Shown piece after piece: positions 28,501 through 37,100 of a DNA stretch of 64,000 nt; position 1 is the stretch's first letter; the number at the start of each line of letters is the position of its first letter. The translations under genes were made by a program, and so were the position numbers. The DNA lies in the NCBI GenBank assembly GCA_963676165.1, contig OY781043.1:496001-560000 (forward strand), given 5' to 3'. The notes beneath the pieces are model-generated. The model was not told where the DNA came from. It made no database searches and saw only the letters and a program-made list of their open reading frames with translations. This DNA is from JAQIBY01 sp963676165 (GTDB taxonomy: Bacteria > Bacteroidota > Bacteroidia > Bacteroidales > ML635J-15).

Positions 28501-30909
28501 GTCATTGACAGTGTTGTGGTAACTGATGTTGCTTGTTTTAATGAGGCTTCAGGTGAGGCAATTGTATATTTTACGAGTACTACACCAACAAATACTGTCT
28601 TGTGGGACGATTCTATGGGACAAAGCTCTGCCCATGCCATTAATTTAACCGAAGGAACTTATACTGTTTTAGTTACTGATGCAAGTGGATGTCAAACAAG
28701 TGAAACAATTACAGTGACTGAGCCTAATGAGTTTGTTGGTCGTGTAGATGCTTATACCGATGCAACTTGTTATGGTTTCTGTAATGGTACTGCAGTTGCA
28801 ATGTATTTAGGTGGAACTTCACCTGTAAGCTATTCTTGGACAGGTGGTTATACTGGACAGTCAATTTCTGGTTTGTGTCCTGGAATTTATACCCTGACTG
28901 CTACCGATGCAAATGGTTGTACCTCAGAAAGTCCAGTGGAAATTGATGAGCCAACTGAAATGCAGTTGTCTGAAAATATTTTCCCTGTAACGTGTTATGG
29001 CGGGAATGATGGATCAGTATCAGTATCAGTTACTGGAGGTAATGGAAATTACGATTACGAATGGTTAGGTTCTGCAAGTACTGAGCCTGTCGCTAATGGT
29101 TTGAGTTCTGCAAATTATACATTTATCGTGTATAATGCAGATGATCATGCTTGTTTTGTGACAGAGAATTATTTTGTGCCTCAGCCTTCCGAAATCAATG
29201 CGATTTTTGGAACTGTTGATGCAACCTGTAATCTTGACAATGGTTCTGCATATATATCAACGATTTTTGGTGGAACTCCGGGGTACAATTATACATGGAT
29301 TCCAGGTGGATTCGCAAATCTCGATTCCGTTGGAAATCTAGCCCCTGGCTCATATGAGTGTCTCGTTACTGATGCTTATGGTTGTACTGCATCTTTCAAT
29401 GTAGCAGTTGGAGAAACCCCTGCTCTACAGCTGGATAATGTAATTACTCAACCTGTAACTTGTTTCGGTTATAACGATGGAGCTGCAGGTATTATGGTGT
29501 CTAGTGGAACACCACCTTACGCATACAATTGGAATCCAAACGTGTCCGATCAATTTTCTTGTGATACCCTTGAGGCAAACTTATATACTGTGACTGTAAC
29601 CGATCAAAATGGTTGTGAGGTATATGCAACTGTGCCAATAAGTGGACCTGAGGAGTTAGTTGCAATCACTGATCCTGCTGATACGATTTGTATTGGACAA
29701 TCTGCTCAGATAAGTGCCAATGCAGCTGGTGGCATCCTACCGTATAATTATATCTGGGATCCTACTGGAACAGGTTCTACTCATTGGGTTTCTCCTGATG
29801 TTACAACGGAATATGTCGTGACTGTGGTTGATGCAAACGGATGTTCCTCAGAGGTTGAAACCGTCGAAATTATGGTAAAACCTCCATTGGATATAACGGT
29901 AGTAACACCAGGTTCTGTGTGCTTTGGACAACCTGCTCTAATCACCGCCACTGCTGATGGTGGAGATGGTAACTTTGTCTTTGATTGGGGTAATGGTACT
30001 GTGACAGATAATCCACAGTTACTGGTAAGTCCTGAGGTAAATACAAGTTACCAAGTTGTATTGTCTGATGGTTGTGGTACTCCAAATGATACTGCATGGG
30101 TAAGTCTTACTGTTGCGCCTCAGCCAGAAATCAATATCACAAGAACTCCGTCCAAAGGATGTGCTCCAATGAGTATTCAATTTGACAATAACACGAGCAA
30201 CTATACTTATACGTATTATTGGGATTTTGGAGATGCAGACACGAGCATAAATAATACATCTGAAATTAAGCGTCCTGTGCATTATTATGAAAACTCAGGG
30301 TATTATGAAGTGACTTGTGTGGTTACTACCAATCAAGGTTGTGTGGATTCTGCTACAGTCAATTTAGAGGTGAAAGAGTCTCCTACAGCAGACTTTATTG
30401 CTCAGCCTTGGACAACAGGTATGTTCTCTGGAAGTGTGCATTTTAATGATGAATCTATCAATGCAACTGCATGGAAATGGCACTTTGGTTCTGAAGGAAT
30501 GAGTACTATCCAGAATCCGGATTACATTTTTGATGAAGCTGGTGAAATCCCTGTTACTTTAATTGCTTACAATAACATTGGTTGCACCGATACAGTTGTG
30601 AAAAATGTGAATATTATTGAAGAACATCGATTGTATGTGCCAAATGCAATTAATGTACGTTCTCCTGGAAATAATGAATTCTATCCTCATGGAGTTGGAA
30701 TTGAGTACAATTCGTATGAAATGACAATATTTAACCGTTGGGGAGAGCCAATTTTTACGACACGTGATATTAATGAGCATTGGCAAGGACGTTCAAACAA
30801 TAATATGGGCGACTATGTGCAACAAGGAGTGTACACTTGGGTTATTACTTTGAAAGATAAATTCGGAAAAGAGTACACTTACAGTGGGCAAGTAATGGTC
30901 TTTAAATAA
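22543..30909 (+). CDS. Giant SprB-repeat surface adhesin with type B (gliding motility) C-terminal domain
   Basis: 2788 residues. Signal peptide about 1-26. The N-terminal region (about 27-430) has two beta-sandwich segments with cysteines, including 'LGGEVNDVWYTFTA', seen in other large Bacteroidota surface proteins. About 24 SprB-type repeats of about 75-80 residues follow (434-2371), each of the form C-x-G-x-x-D-G-x-A, GGT-x-P-Y-x-Y-x-W, G-x-Y-x-V-T-V-T-D-x-x-G-C. One PKD-like segment lies among them near residue 600. Two diverged repeats come next, then two PKD domains (about 2530-2690) and a gliding-motility/CHU_C domain (about 2697-2788), the T9SS type B export signal. SprB is the mobile adhesin of gliding Flavobacteria; here the role may be adhesion, gliding or both. 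PorP/SprF, the usual partner, is encoded at 41901 rather than next door. Confidence 0.92.
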   Translation: MKNKQLFFVIALFALSMLGGYKALAQCAGGGTYSGNLTMLPTFQTISVDAGDRYTFTGYANITYIFSFCQGGGSNSIDTQIEICNQNGTTVYTYNDDHCGLGSELTWTCTANGTYSIVIYQYNCNESGVAAGDLAYRTITPPNEQDCLGAIPLCFNTYSTTNSYSGTGNYWNEIPTYGGSMADDNCPGNCLLGGEVNDVWYTFTAQTSGTVSFIINPNNSADDYDWAVYDLTNANCIDIATNADALQVSCNFCGTAGATGPSGASADDCQHGNSCTNYNDDLNVTAGETYVVNVSNWSATQSGYTISFGGTAQIVDNTGPYIESILYNPVCGATSLTIQFSERLWCTSVQPEDFTITGPQGNYDIADVWSEICEAGMNSTYGDTYYDDIWTLELTDYLEHDGNYTLTVGAGGVDDICSNFSPQNSVNFSISGISATTNFGTVSCYGANDGWASVSGISGGTPPYSVLWTGPSSFSSTSNSITGLSPGAYVLTINDADGRCEYTETIFITEPGQVTFNTSVTQPTCGNSNGSIDVNTISGGFSPYDIACTGQTTAYNTSSHTFSSLGDGSYTITVTDDHGCSNTATVNLASAVNPDATFTYNGNQCFNAQSYNFTHTGTPATGETYNWSFSGGVPASSTVENPTGVTFTTSGAHNVSLTITAGGCIDTYNQNITVYPEPVPNVVTTDENCGNCDGTATADLGFSSYTWSSSGNTSNAETGLCAGSYSVQVQNANGCVATENFTIGSNGTTPTANVVTTPPLCPGDCNATATVNASGPATFTYAYSSGSTPNNQTTAGLCAGSFDVTVSDGTNPACFVVENFNIVDPPAMVLTMNGIDANCGLSNGSASVSVSGGTSPYNYNWSNGGNTSAISGIPAGSYTVTVTDANGCVQVNTVIINDTGAPFTVTTSVDQDVQCDGACDGEATATAVGAGPFTYQWSSGTNPTNFAVVGLCAGTHTVSVTEGACTLTETVVISEPAAITASVTSNDAHCGQSDGDITVNPSGGTISVDYSYEWDCTPAQFTQTASNLPAGTYHVTVTDDNSCTAQFIGSIMDVGGVAINETHASTLCSYSNDGSATINVLSGDPDFTYAWSHGINQTTSATSHTLSNLSPQPYTVTVTDVWGCSAVTNFNINSAPTLNVSITSSADVSCNGVCDGEATASGVGGTGLISYDWGVGNGTSPNAAANTGLCQGNYTVTVTDANTCTATAPVTISEPSPITLLLSSTNSHCNQNDGTASVVPSGGTSPYTYLWSGGTQPTNANNTGLSAVGSPYTVQVTDDNGCMAVGNVTINNEPGATVSISNSTDITCFGYNDGTATVSIGGGAPPFTIEWGTTPVQSTATAVNLGPGTHTVTVTDMFGCTYQANATINEPSAFTVNAAAPVIDCFGTCTGTALATPTGGTSPYTYLWSDFQNSQMAINLCAGTYDITVTDDNGCTATDNLVLDENDPIVLSADITPSDCGQSNGAIDLTISGGSSGAMIIDWDYGPHTEDLVNIPAGTYTVTVTDNKGCQAVQSYAVNDVSGPTLNISSTTDITCFSGCNGQATVNVIGGTGPFDIEWNTSPIQTNSTATNLCTGNYSVMVTDMSTGCVTSTSATINEPSQLDVSTVTTDPNCHNACDGEIQMTTFDGTAPYSYTWAGPGTLPPTEDQTNLCDGTYTVVITDANGCFITRDYILTEPSFITAPTSALMTNCSASCDGEATVSPTGGNPPYTFEWSDLNNQTSQTAVNLCPGNYGVTVTDDHGCTTNGTVNIPNPSPLEFATTVDENPTCHGLSDGYITISAQGGTAPYSYAWDNGSVNATANNLPAGTHCVTITDNNLCQIDTCIVLIQPTDININFLTSDESCYNACDGEIEAVVTGGVPGYNYNWSNGATAAIDNDLCPGMYLLTVTDNNLCEQISSVAINGPGVLDVVLQSSVQPHCGNNDGSISVGVVGGTAPYTYEWENPPGGNTSSLNNIPSGTYTVTVTDDHSCSAMLTIDLNDISAPVIDSVVVTDVACFNEASGEAIVYFTSTTPTNTVLWDDSMGQSSAHAINLTEGTYTVLVTDASGCQTSETITVTEPNEFVGRVDAYTDATCYGFCNGTAVAMYLGGTSPVSYSWTGGYTGQSISGLCPGIYTLTATDANGCTSESPVEIDEPTEMQLSENIFPVTCYGGNDGSVSVSVTGGNGNYDYEWLGSASTEPVANGLSSANYTFIVYNADDHACFVTENYFVPQPSEINAIFGTVDATCNLDNGSAYISTIFGGTPGYNYTWIPGGFANLDSVGNLAPGSYECLVTDAYGCTASFNVAVGETPALQLDNVITQPVTCFGYNDGAAGIMVSSGTPPYAYNWNPNVSDQFSCDTLEANLYTVTVTDQNGCEVYATVPISGPEELVAITDPADTICIGQSAQISANAAGGILPYNYIWDPTGTGSTHWVSPDVTTEYVVTVVDANGCSSEVETVEIMVKPPLDITVVTPGSVCFGQPALITATADGGDGNFVFDWGNGTVTDNPQLLVSPEVNTSYQVVLSDGCGTPNDTAWVSLTVAPQPEINITRTPSKGCAPMSIQFDNNTSNYTYTYYWDFGDADTSINNTSEIKRPVHYYENSGYYEVTCVVTTNQGCVDSATVNLEVKESPTADFIAQPWTTGMFSGSVHFNDESINATAWKWHFGSEGMSTIQNPDYIFDEAGEIPVTLIAYNNIGCTDTVVKNVNIIEEHRLYVPNAINVRSPGNNEFYPHGVGIEYNSYEMTIFNRWGEPIFTTRDINEHWQGRSNNNMGDYVQQGVYTWVITLKDKFGKEYTYSGQVMVFK
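23845..29655 (+). repeat. Array of about 24 SprB-type coding repeats
   Basis: In-frame repeats of about 225-240 bp inside the adhesin gene. Protein-level identity between units is moderate, but some units share exact DNA, for example 32 identical bases at 26266-26297 and 26737-26768, which points to recent exchange between repeats. The number of units was counted by eye and may be off by one or two. Confidence 0.8.
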
Positions 30910-30925
30910 ACAGAAGAAATACGAT

Positions 30926-30965
30926 AAAACAAAGACTAGGAAATCAACACCTTGCCTTTGTTTTT
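30926..30965 (+). terminator. Bidirectional terminator between adhesin and murB
   Basis: AAAACAAAG pairs with CTTTGTTTT, with a smaller AGG/CCT pairing inside the loop. A T run follows on the plus strand, and the A run before it gives one on the minus strand. It lies between two converging genes, so it can end both. Confidence 0.6.
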
Positions 30966-31036
30966 ATGTCCTATAAGATATTAAAATTTTATTTGTCTGG
31001 CTACTGTCTGAGCAAATTGGATGTTTTTAAACGTAA

Positions 31037-32035
31037 CTATACAATAGTAACTTCCATTTCCAATTCTATTCCGAATTTTAATTGTATGTCACGACAGATC
31101 ATTTCCGCAAGTTCAAGCACATCTGAAGGCATAGCTTCACCATAATTTACTAAAACTAAGGCTTGGTGTTTGTGCACTCCTGCATCGCCTTTTCTGTACC
31201 CTTTCCAACCTGCAGTGTCAATTAACCAACCTGCTGGAATTTTATACCCATCTTCTTGAGTGTAATATGGTGTATTGGGATAATCTTTTTGTATTAGCTG
31301 AAGATGAGTTTCATTCACAACGGGATTTTTAAAGAAGCTTCCTGCATTTCCAATTTTGTCAGGGTCAGGGAGTTTTGCTTCCCTGGTTTCAATTACAGCA
31401 TCTCGTATCGATTTTAAACTAATTTTCCCCTTTGTTTCTACAGCCTCCTTTAATATTCCATAATCAAGTTTGTAACTGTGTTTTCTACTTAATCGAAAGA
31501 CGACATGGCTAATGAAAACCTTATGCTTTAGTTCGTTTTTAAACACAGAGTCGCGATAACCAAAGCGACAAGCTTCTTTTTCTAATTGAAACATTTCACC
31601 CGTATCCAAATACATGCCTTCCACATATTCAATGCAGTCTTTTACTTCAACTCCGTATGCGCCAATGTTTTGAATTGGTGATGCTCCAACTGTTCCTGGT
31701 ATTAATGAAAGATTTTCGAGTCCTCCAAGGTTTTGATTCACTGTGTATTCAACAAATTTATCCCAATCTGTACCAGCAGCTGCTCTCACCAATACAGAAT
31801 CTCCATCGTCAGAAATAATTTCAATCGTTTCGTCTGTTGATCGGATAATGTGCCCATTAAAATTGTCTCTAAAAAGTAAGTTACTTCCACCTCCTAAGAT
31901 GAGAATCGGAGTGTTTTTATCATTGCTTAAAATAATTTCACGCAATATTTCAGGATGGTCTATTTCGCTGAATGTCTCTGCATGAATATTAAAATGAAAA
32001 GTGTTTCGTTCTTTGAGTGGATAATGTGTTTGCAT
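31037..32035 (-). CDS. murB: UDP-N-acetylenolpyruvoylglucosamine reductase MurB
   Basis: 332 residues, the length of type I (E. coli-like) MurB. The FAD-binding 'LILGGGSNLLF' (about 44-54), 'LIPGTVGASPIQNIGAYGVEV', 'YRDSVFK', 'GNAGSFFKNPVV' (catalytic serine in GSFFKNP) and the C-terminal 'GIELEMEV' with its conserved glutamate are all present. The enzyme reduces UDP-GlcNAc-enolpyruvate to UDP-MurNAc with NADPH in the cytoplasm. It is the only cell-wall gene here on this strand. It is read from its own promoter, back to back with the glycosyltransferase gene. Confidence 0.96.
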   Translation of the reverse strand: MQTHYPLKERNTFHFNIHAETFSEIDHPEILREIILSNDKNTPILILGGGSNLLFRDNFNGHIIRSTDETIEIISDDGDSVLVRAAAGTDWDKFVEYTVNQNLGGLENLSLIPGTVGASPIQNIGAYGVEVKDCIEYVEGMYLDTGEMFQLEKEACRFGYRDSVFKNELKHKVFISHVVFRLSRKHSYKLDYGILKEAVETKGKISLKSIRDAVIETREAKLPDPDKIGNAGSFFKNPVVNETHLQLIQKDYPNTPYYTQEDGYKIPAGWLIDTAGWKGYRKGDAGVHKHQALVLVNYGEAMPSDVLELAEMICRDIQLKFGIELEMEVTIV

Positions 32036-32050
32036 GCCTTCCTTTTTTTA

Positions 32051-32058
32051 CAAAGGTA
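32051..32058 (-). promoter_or_regulatory. -7 box of murB
   Basis: TACCTTTG on the minus strand is a perfect TAnnTTTG match, ending 15 bp before the murB ATG at 32035. A clear -33 box is not visible. Confidence 0.5.
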
Positions 32059-32113
32059 GTGAATTCAGCGTAACGATATTTTTTTATACTTTTAAAGTTC
32101 TAAACAAAGCGAT

Positions 32114-33223
32114 TTGAAAAAAGTCATTATTACAGTCACCAATGATCTTGAAATGGATCAAAGAATGCATAAAACAGCCCTTGTTTTATGTGCAAATGGT
32201 TATGATGTGATGATGTTTGGTCGCATGACTTCAGATTCTAAAGCGCTTGAAAGATCTTATAAAACGCATCGGATTCTCATGTTGTTTCAGTCTGGCCCTT
32301 TGTTTTATGTATGGTACAACATCCGCTTGTTCTTTTATTTGTTGTTTCATGCTTGGGATGTTGTGCTTTCTTGTGATTTAGACACTTTGCTAGCTGCAAG
32401 TATGGCAAGGCGTTGGAAAAACAAACAGTTAGTGTATGACAGTCATGAGCTTTTTTCAGAAGTGCCTGAAGTGCAGCAACGGCCTAAAGTACAGAGATTT
32501 TGGCAGAAGTTGGAACGCCGATTATTGCCTAAATTACAGTATGCCTACACTGTGAGTCAGTCCATTGCCGATTATTATGAAAAGATGCATGGTGTTAAAA
32601 TGCAGGTTGTTCGAAATGTCCCAATGAGGCAAATTGAAGAAAAACAAATTCAGTTACCTTGTGAGCCCGGTTTTATTTTGTATCAGGGAACATTGAATGT
32701 GGGTCGTGGCCTCGAAAAAATGATTGATGCTATGGAGTTTCTCCCCGATAATCATTTAGTAATAGCTGGAGATGGACCTTTGTTTGAGGAGTTAAAGCAA
32801 CGTGCAGCAAACAATAAACGCATTCATTTTACGGGGAGATTAGCATTTGATGAGTTGAAATATTTGACGAGACAAGCGGCACTGGGCTTGAGTCTTGAAG
32901 AGAATTTAGGTCTGAATTATCAATTTGCTTTACCGAACAAAGTCTTTGATTATTTTCAAGCAGAAATTCCTGTTGTTTTAAGCGACTTGCCAGAATTGCA
33001 TAGTTTAGTCAACGAATCTGGGGCTGGAATACTTGTTCCTTCAGATTGTTCTGCAAAGTTTCTTGCACAAAAAATTAGCCTATTATTGGAAGATAAAGCA
33101 TTGTATGCAGAGCAAAAAAAAGCTGCACAGAAGGCAGCTTTAACATATCATTGGGAAGAAGAATCAAAACGTCAACTTGAGATCTTCCGATCCGTCACTG
33201 AACTTTCCAAAGTCAATGGATGA
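32114..33223 (+). CDS. Glycosyltransferase, GT4-like (GT-B fold)
   Basis: 369 residues. It starts at TTG 32114: an in-frame stop lies 21 bp upstream, and the family start 'KKVIITVTNDLEMDQRMHK' follows directly, while the next ATG would cut it. The N-terminal donor-independent half ends with 'YTVSQSIADYYEKMHG' and 'VVRNVPM'; the C-terminal half has 'LYQGTLNVGRGLEKMIDAM', 'LVIAGDGPLFEEL' and 'FALPNKVFDYFQAEIPVVLSDLPEL', the nucleotide-sugar site of GT4-type enzymes. It probably adds a sugar to a surface glycan; the acceptor is unknown. It overlaps the convergent ftsE-like gene by 60 bp at the 3' ends. Confidence 0.88.
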   Translation: MKKVIITVTNDLEMDQRMHKTALVLCANGYDVMMFGRMTSDSKALERSYKTHRILMLFQSGPLFYVWYNIRLFFYLLFHAWDVVLSCDLDTLLAASMARRWKNKQLVYDSHELFSEVPEVQQRPKVQRFWQKLERRLLPKLQYAYTVSQSIADYYEKMHGVKMQVVRNVPMRQIEEKQIQLPCEPGFILYQGTLNVGRGLEKMIDAMEFLPDNHLVIAGDGPLFEELKQRAANNKRIHFTGRLAFDELKYLTRQAALGLSLEENLGLNYQFALPNKVFDYFQAEIPVVLSDLPELHSLVNESGAGILVPSDCSAKFLAQKISLLLEDKALYAEQKKAAQKAALTYHWEEESKRQLEIFRSVTELSKVNG

Positions 33224-33919
33224 CACTTCTGTGGCTTCTCCACTAATGCTCCCATTTTCACAAACTATTGTTGGTTCAGGATATTGTTTAATCAAATTGT
33301 AATTGTGGGTAACCATAAGTACTGCTCTTCCATTATCCCGGATTTTTTGAAGAATTTCTGTAATTTGAGCACCTGACTCAGGGTCTAAATTTCCTGTTGG
33401 CTCGTCTGCCAAAATAATCTCAGGATCATTCAATAAAGCTCTTGCAATGGCAATACGTTGCTGCTCCCCTCCAGATAATTCATGAGGCATTTTGTCTTTG
33501 TGAGCAATCATTTCAACTTTTTCTAAAACAGCATCTATCTGTCTGTCCATATCGCGCTGACTTTTCCAGCCTGTTGCTTTTAGCACAAAAAGAAGATTCT
33601 TGTAAACACTTCTGTCTGTCAATAACTGAAAATCTTGAAAAACTATGCCTAATTTTCTTCTGAATTTTGGAATGTGCTTAGTTTTTAAGTGCATTAAATC
33701 ATAACCAGCAACCATTGCTTCTCCTGCAGTTGGTTTTATGTCTCCATAAATTGCCTTTAACAAAGTAGATTTTCCACTACCAACACGTCCAATCAAATAA
33801 TAAAAGTCGCCTGTACGCACTTCTAAATTTATCTCTTTTAGAATTTCTTTATCTCCCTGATTTAAATGAGTGTGGCTCATTTTTATAACCAGATTTGAGC
33901 TGTTGTTCTTTTCGTCCAT
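33164..33919 (-). CDS. FtsE-like ABC transporter ATP-binding protein
   Basis: 251 residues. Walker A GRVGSGKST, Q-loop 'VFQDFQLL', signature LSGGEQQRIAIARAL, Walker B IILADEPTG and H-loop 'VTHNY' are all present. The 'FQDFQLLTDRSVYKNL' segment is typical of FtsE, the ATPase that with FtsX activates peptidoglycan hydrolases at the septum. A LolD-like partner for the permease at 9545 is less likely, because the sequence is FtsE-like and the genes are far apart. The last 20 residues ('SIDFGKFSDGSEDLKL') are encoded opposite the end of the glycosyltransferase gene. No ftsX is adjacent. Confidence 0.87.
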   Translation of the reverse strand: MDEKNNSSNLVIKMSHTHLNQGDKEILKEINLEVRTGDFYYLIGRVGSGKSTLLKAIYGDIKPTAGEAMVAGYDLMHLKTKHIPKFRRKLGIVFQDFQLLTDRSVYKNLLFVLKATGWKSQRDMDRQIDAVLEKVEMIAHKDKMPHELSGGEQQRIAIARALLNDPEIILADEPTGNLDPESGAQITEILQKIRDNGRAVLMVTHNYNLIKQYPEPTIVCENGSISGEATEVSSIDFGKFSDGSEDLKLTF

Positions 33920-34150
33920 GCAATAAAAAGCTTAATTCTTAGGTTACATTTAATAGCATCCTGACAAATGTAATAATTTATCCTGCAGTTTGCTGTAAGT
34001 ATGAACGATAGAAATAAACATGACATTGTTAATTAAAAGCAGAATTGTCCTCTGAGAACTCGCAGAATAATCTTTACCTTTATACGATAAAATACACTGA
34101 AATAAGTGTCTAAAATACAGATATTTATGCATATAGCAAAACAATATATT

Positions 34151-37100
34151 ATGAAAAAAGCTGTGTTAACGGGAATTCTGTTTAGCCTTGCAGTTATTGG
34201 CTTTGCACAGAAAAGCCTGAATTATACCAATAGGTTACAAGAGTTTAACAATGCTCTGGAGTTGTACGAACAGAAAAAGTATAGTGCTGCTCAAAATGCC
34301 TTTAACCAGTTTATGGAACGTGATGACATCAATGATGCTCTGCTTCGTGAAGATGCGGAGTATTATGCTTCGCTGTGTGCCATGAAGTTGTACAATCGGG
34401 ATGTAAATCATCTCATTGAGCAGTTTATTTTCAACCATCCTGAAAATCCGAAAATTAATCAAGCGAGTTTCCAATTGGCAAACCATTATTTCAGAGAAAC
34501 GAAATACAAATCAGCCCTGAAATGGTACGATAAAGTGGACGAAAGAAGCTTGCCAGAACTACAACTCAGTGAGTATTATTTCAAAACGGGATTTTGCCAT
34601 TATGCACGTAAAGATTACAGTAAAGCAGACAAAGCATTTTATGAAATCTACAACAACAACGATTTCTATGGTCCCTTGGCAAAGTACTTTTATTCCCACA
34701 TAAAATACTTGAACAAACAGTATCAAACAGCGCTTGAGGGCTTTGAGTCTTTGGCTAATCATGAATTGTTTGCGAAAATTGTTCCTTTTTACATCACTCA
34801 AATTTATCACATACAAACGCGCTACGATGATGTTATCGCTTATGCCCCTGAAATGCTAAAGTCCATTGAAGGAGAGCGTACTAACGAAATTGCACGTATT
34901 ATTGCAGAAGCATATTATAAAACTGGTGATTACGGAAAAGCATTGGAATGGATGAAAAAATATGAAGCCAATGCGGAAGAGTTGAGTGATACAGATTATT
35001 ATCAGCTAGGCTTTGCGTATTTCCAAAAAGGAGAATATAATCGTGCTGCAACTTATCTTACTGAAGTGATTGGTGTAGAAGATTCTCTTACTCAAAATGC
35101 GGCTTATCACTTGGCAAAATGCTATATTGAGATGGATGACAAAGCAAGAGCAAAAACTGCATTCGGAATTGCTGCACATAATGAATTCGATAAAGAAATT
35201 GCTGAAGATGCACTCTTTAATTATGCAAAAATATGTTTTGAATTGGATTATTCCCCATTTGCTGAAGCCATCAATTCATTCAATAAGTTTATCACCAAAT
35301 ATCCGAACTCAATTCGCATTGATGAAGCGTATGAATTCTTGTTGCAGGCTGTGCTTGGAACAAAAAATTACGAACAGGCAATTAAAGTGATTGAGCAGGT
35401 TCCTCAGCGTACTCCTGAAATTGACGAAGCATATCAACGTTTGGCATATTTTAAAGCCTTGGAATTTTTCGCTGATCTCAATCTTGACAAAGCCATTGAA
35501 TATTTTGACAAATCACTTGAATTTAAACAGTACAGTCCAGAATATAAGGCGCTTGCATACTATTGGAAAGCAGATGCGTTTTACCGTCAAAAGAAATACA
35601 ATCAAACAATTACTTTATTGAATGAGTTCTTGGTGACAAGTGGTGCGATCCGCCTTCCTGAGTACGGAAAAGCATATTACAACATTGGATATGCGTATTT
35701 TAAACAAAAGAAATACGATCAAGCTGGAATCTGGTTTAGAAAATTTGAAGAGCATGTTGGGTCTGGCAGTTCCGATTTGTTGTGTGATGCTTATGGACGT
35801 ATTGGTGATTGTTATTTCGTGAATTCCCAATTTGCTCCTGCTGAAACTTATTACGCAAAAGCAACTCAGAATTGCACGTATAACGTTGATTATGCATGGT
35901 ATCAGAAGGCAATTGCACAAGGCAGATTGAAAAATTACAATGCAAAAGTTGCGAGTTTGAATAGCTTGAGAATGAATTATCCTGAATCACGTTATCAGGC
36001 AAGTGCTTTGTATGAAATTGCAAGAACATATCACTCCAATATTGAAAATCAAGATTCTGCAATTTATCATTATGAGAGTTTCACTGAGTTATATTCTGAG
36101 GCTCCACAAATGAAAATGGTGCTGTCCTCTTTGGCAAACCTTTATTATGTGAAACAACAGTATGAACTTTCACTGGAAACGTGTAAAGCCATTGTTGCTA
36201 AGTATCCTGGTACTAATGAGTCTGTTGTTGCCTTGGAAATGATTAAAAACATTTCTGTGGAGATGAACAATACAAGTATTTATGTTGATTATGTTGAGTC
36301 TGAAGGCGTAGAAACTGACATTACTGAATTTGAAAAAGACAGTCTTGTTTATGCTTCTGCTGAGAAACTCTTTGTAAGCAACGATATTGATGGTGCGATT
36401 ACTTCCTTCCAGAATTATCTCGACAAATATCCGAATGGACATTATGCCTTGGAAGCAAACTTCTATCAGGCACAATGCTATTACAGTAAAGAACAATATG
36501 AGCATGCATTGCCAGGATATCAGTTTGTCATTGATAAACCAACTGGTATGTTCACCGAAGAATCCTTATTGAAAGCTTCAACCATCAGTTTTGATAAAGA
36601 ACAATATGAACAAGCATACACGTATTATAGTGGACTTGAAAAGTTGACCGAGCAACAGTCAAGAATTAAGATTGCTCGTTTGGGAATGTTGCGTTCTGCA
36701 TGGTTAGCAGAAAACTACGACTTTGTCATTGTAGCGGCTAAAAAGATGCTGGAAACTCAGGATATGTCAGATGCAGAAACACGTGAGTCACACTATAAAC
36801 TGGCAAATGCATATTACAAAACAGGCAAAGCCAACAAAGCACTATCTCACTACAGTGAACTCAGTGGTGAAGTTACAAGTTATGAAGGTGGTGAAGCAAA
36901 ATATTATGTGGCCAAAATCAATTACGAAATGGGTTACGATGATGTTGCTGAAAATACCATTGTAAACTTTACAGAGCAAAATAGTCCGCACAGATATTGG
37001 CTAGCTAAGGGATTCCTTCTTTTGGCAGATATCTATGTGGATAGAACTGAATATTTCCAAGCTTCACATATCTTACAATCACTCTTGGATAACTACACCG

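Noticed and set aside
23845..29655. Periodic repeats that could be taken for a tandem DNA repeat array or CRISPR
   Set aside because: The repeats are in frame, about 230 bp long and only moderately conserved as DNA, and they encode SprB protein units; there are no short identical repeats with unique spacers.
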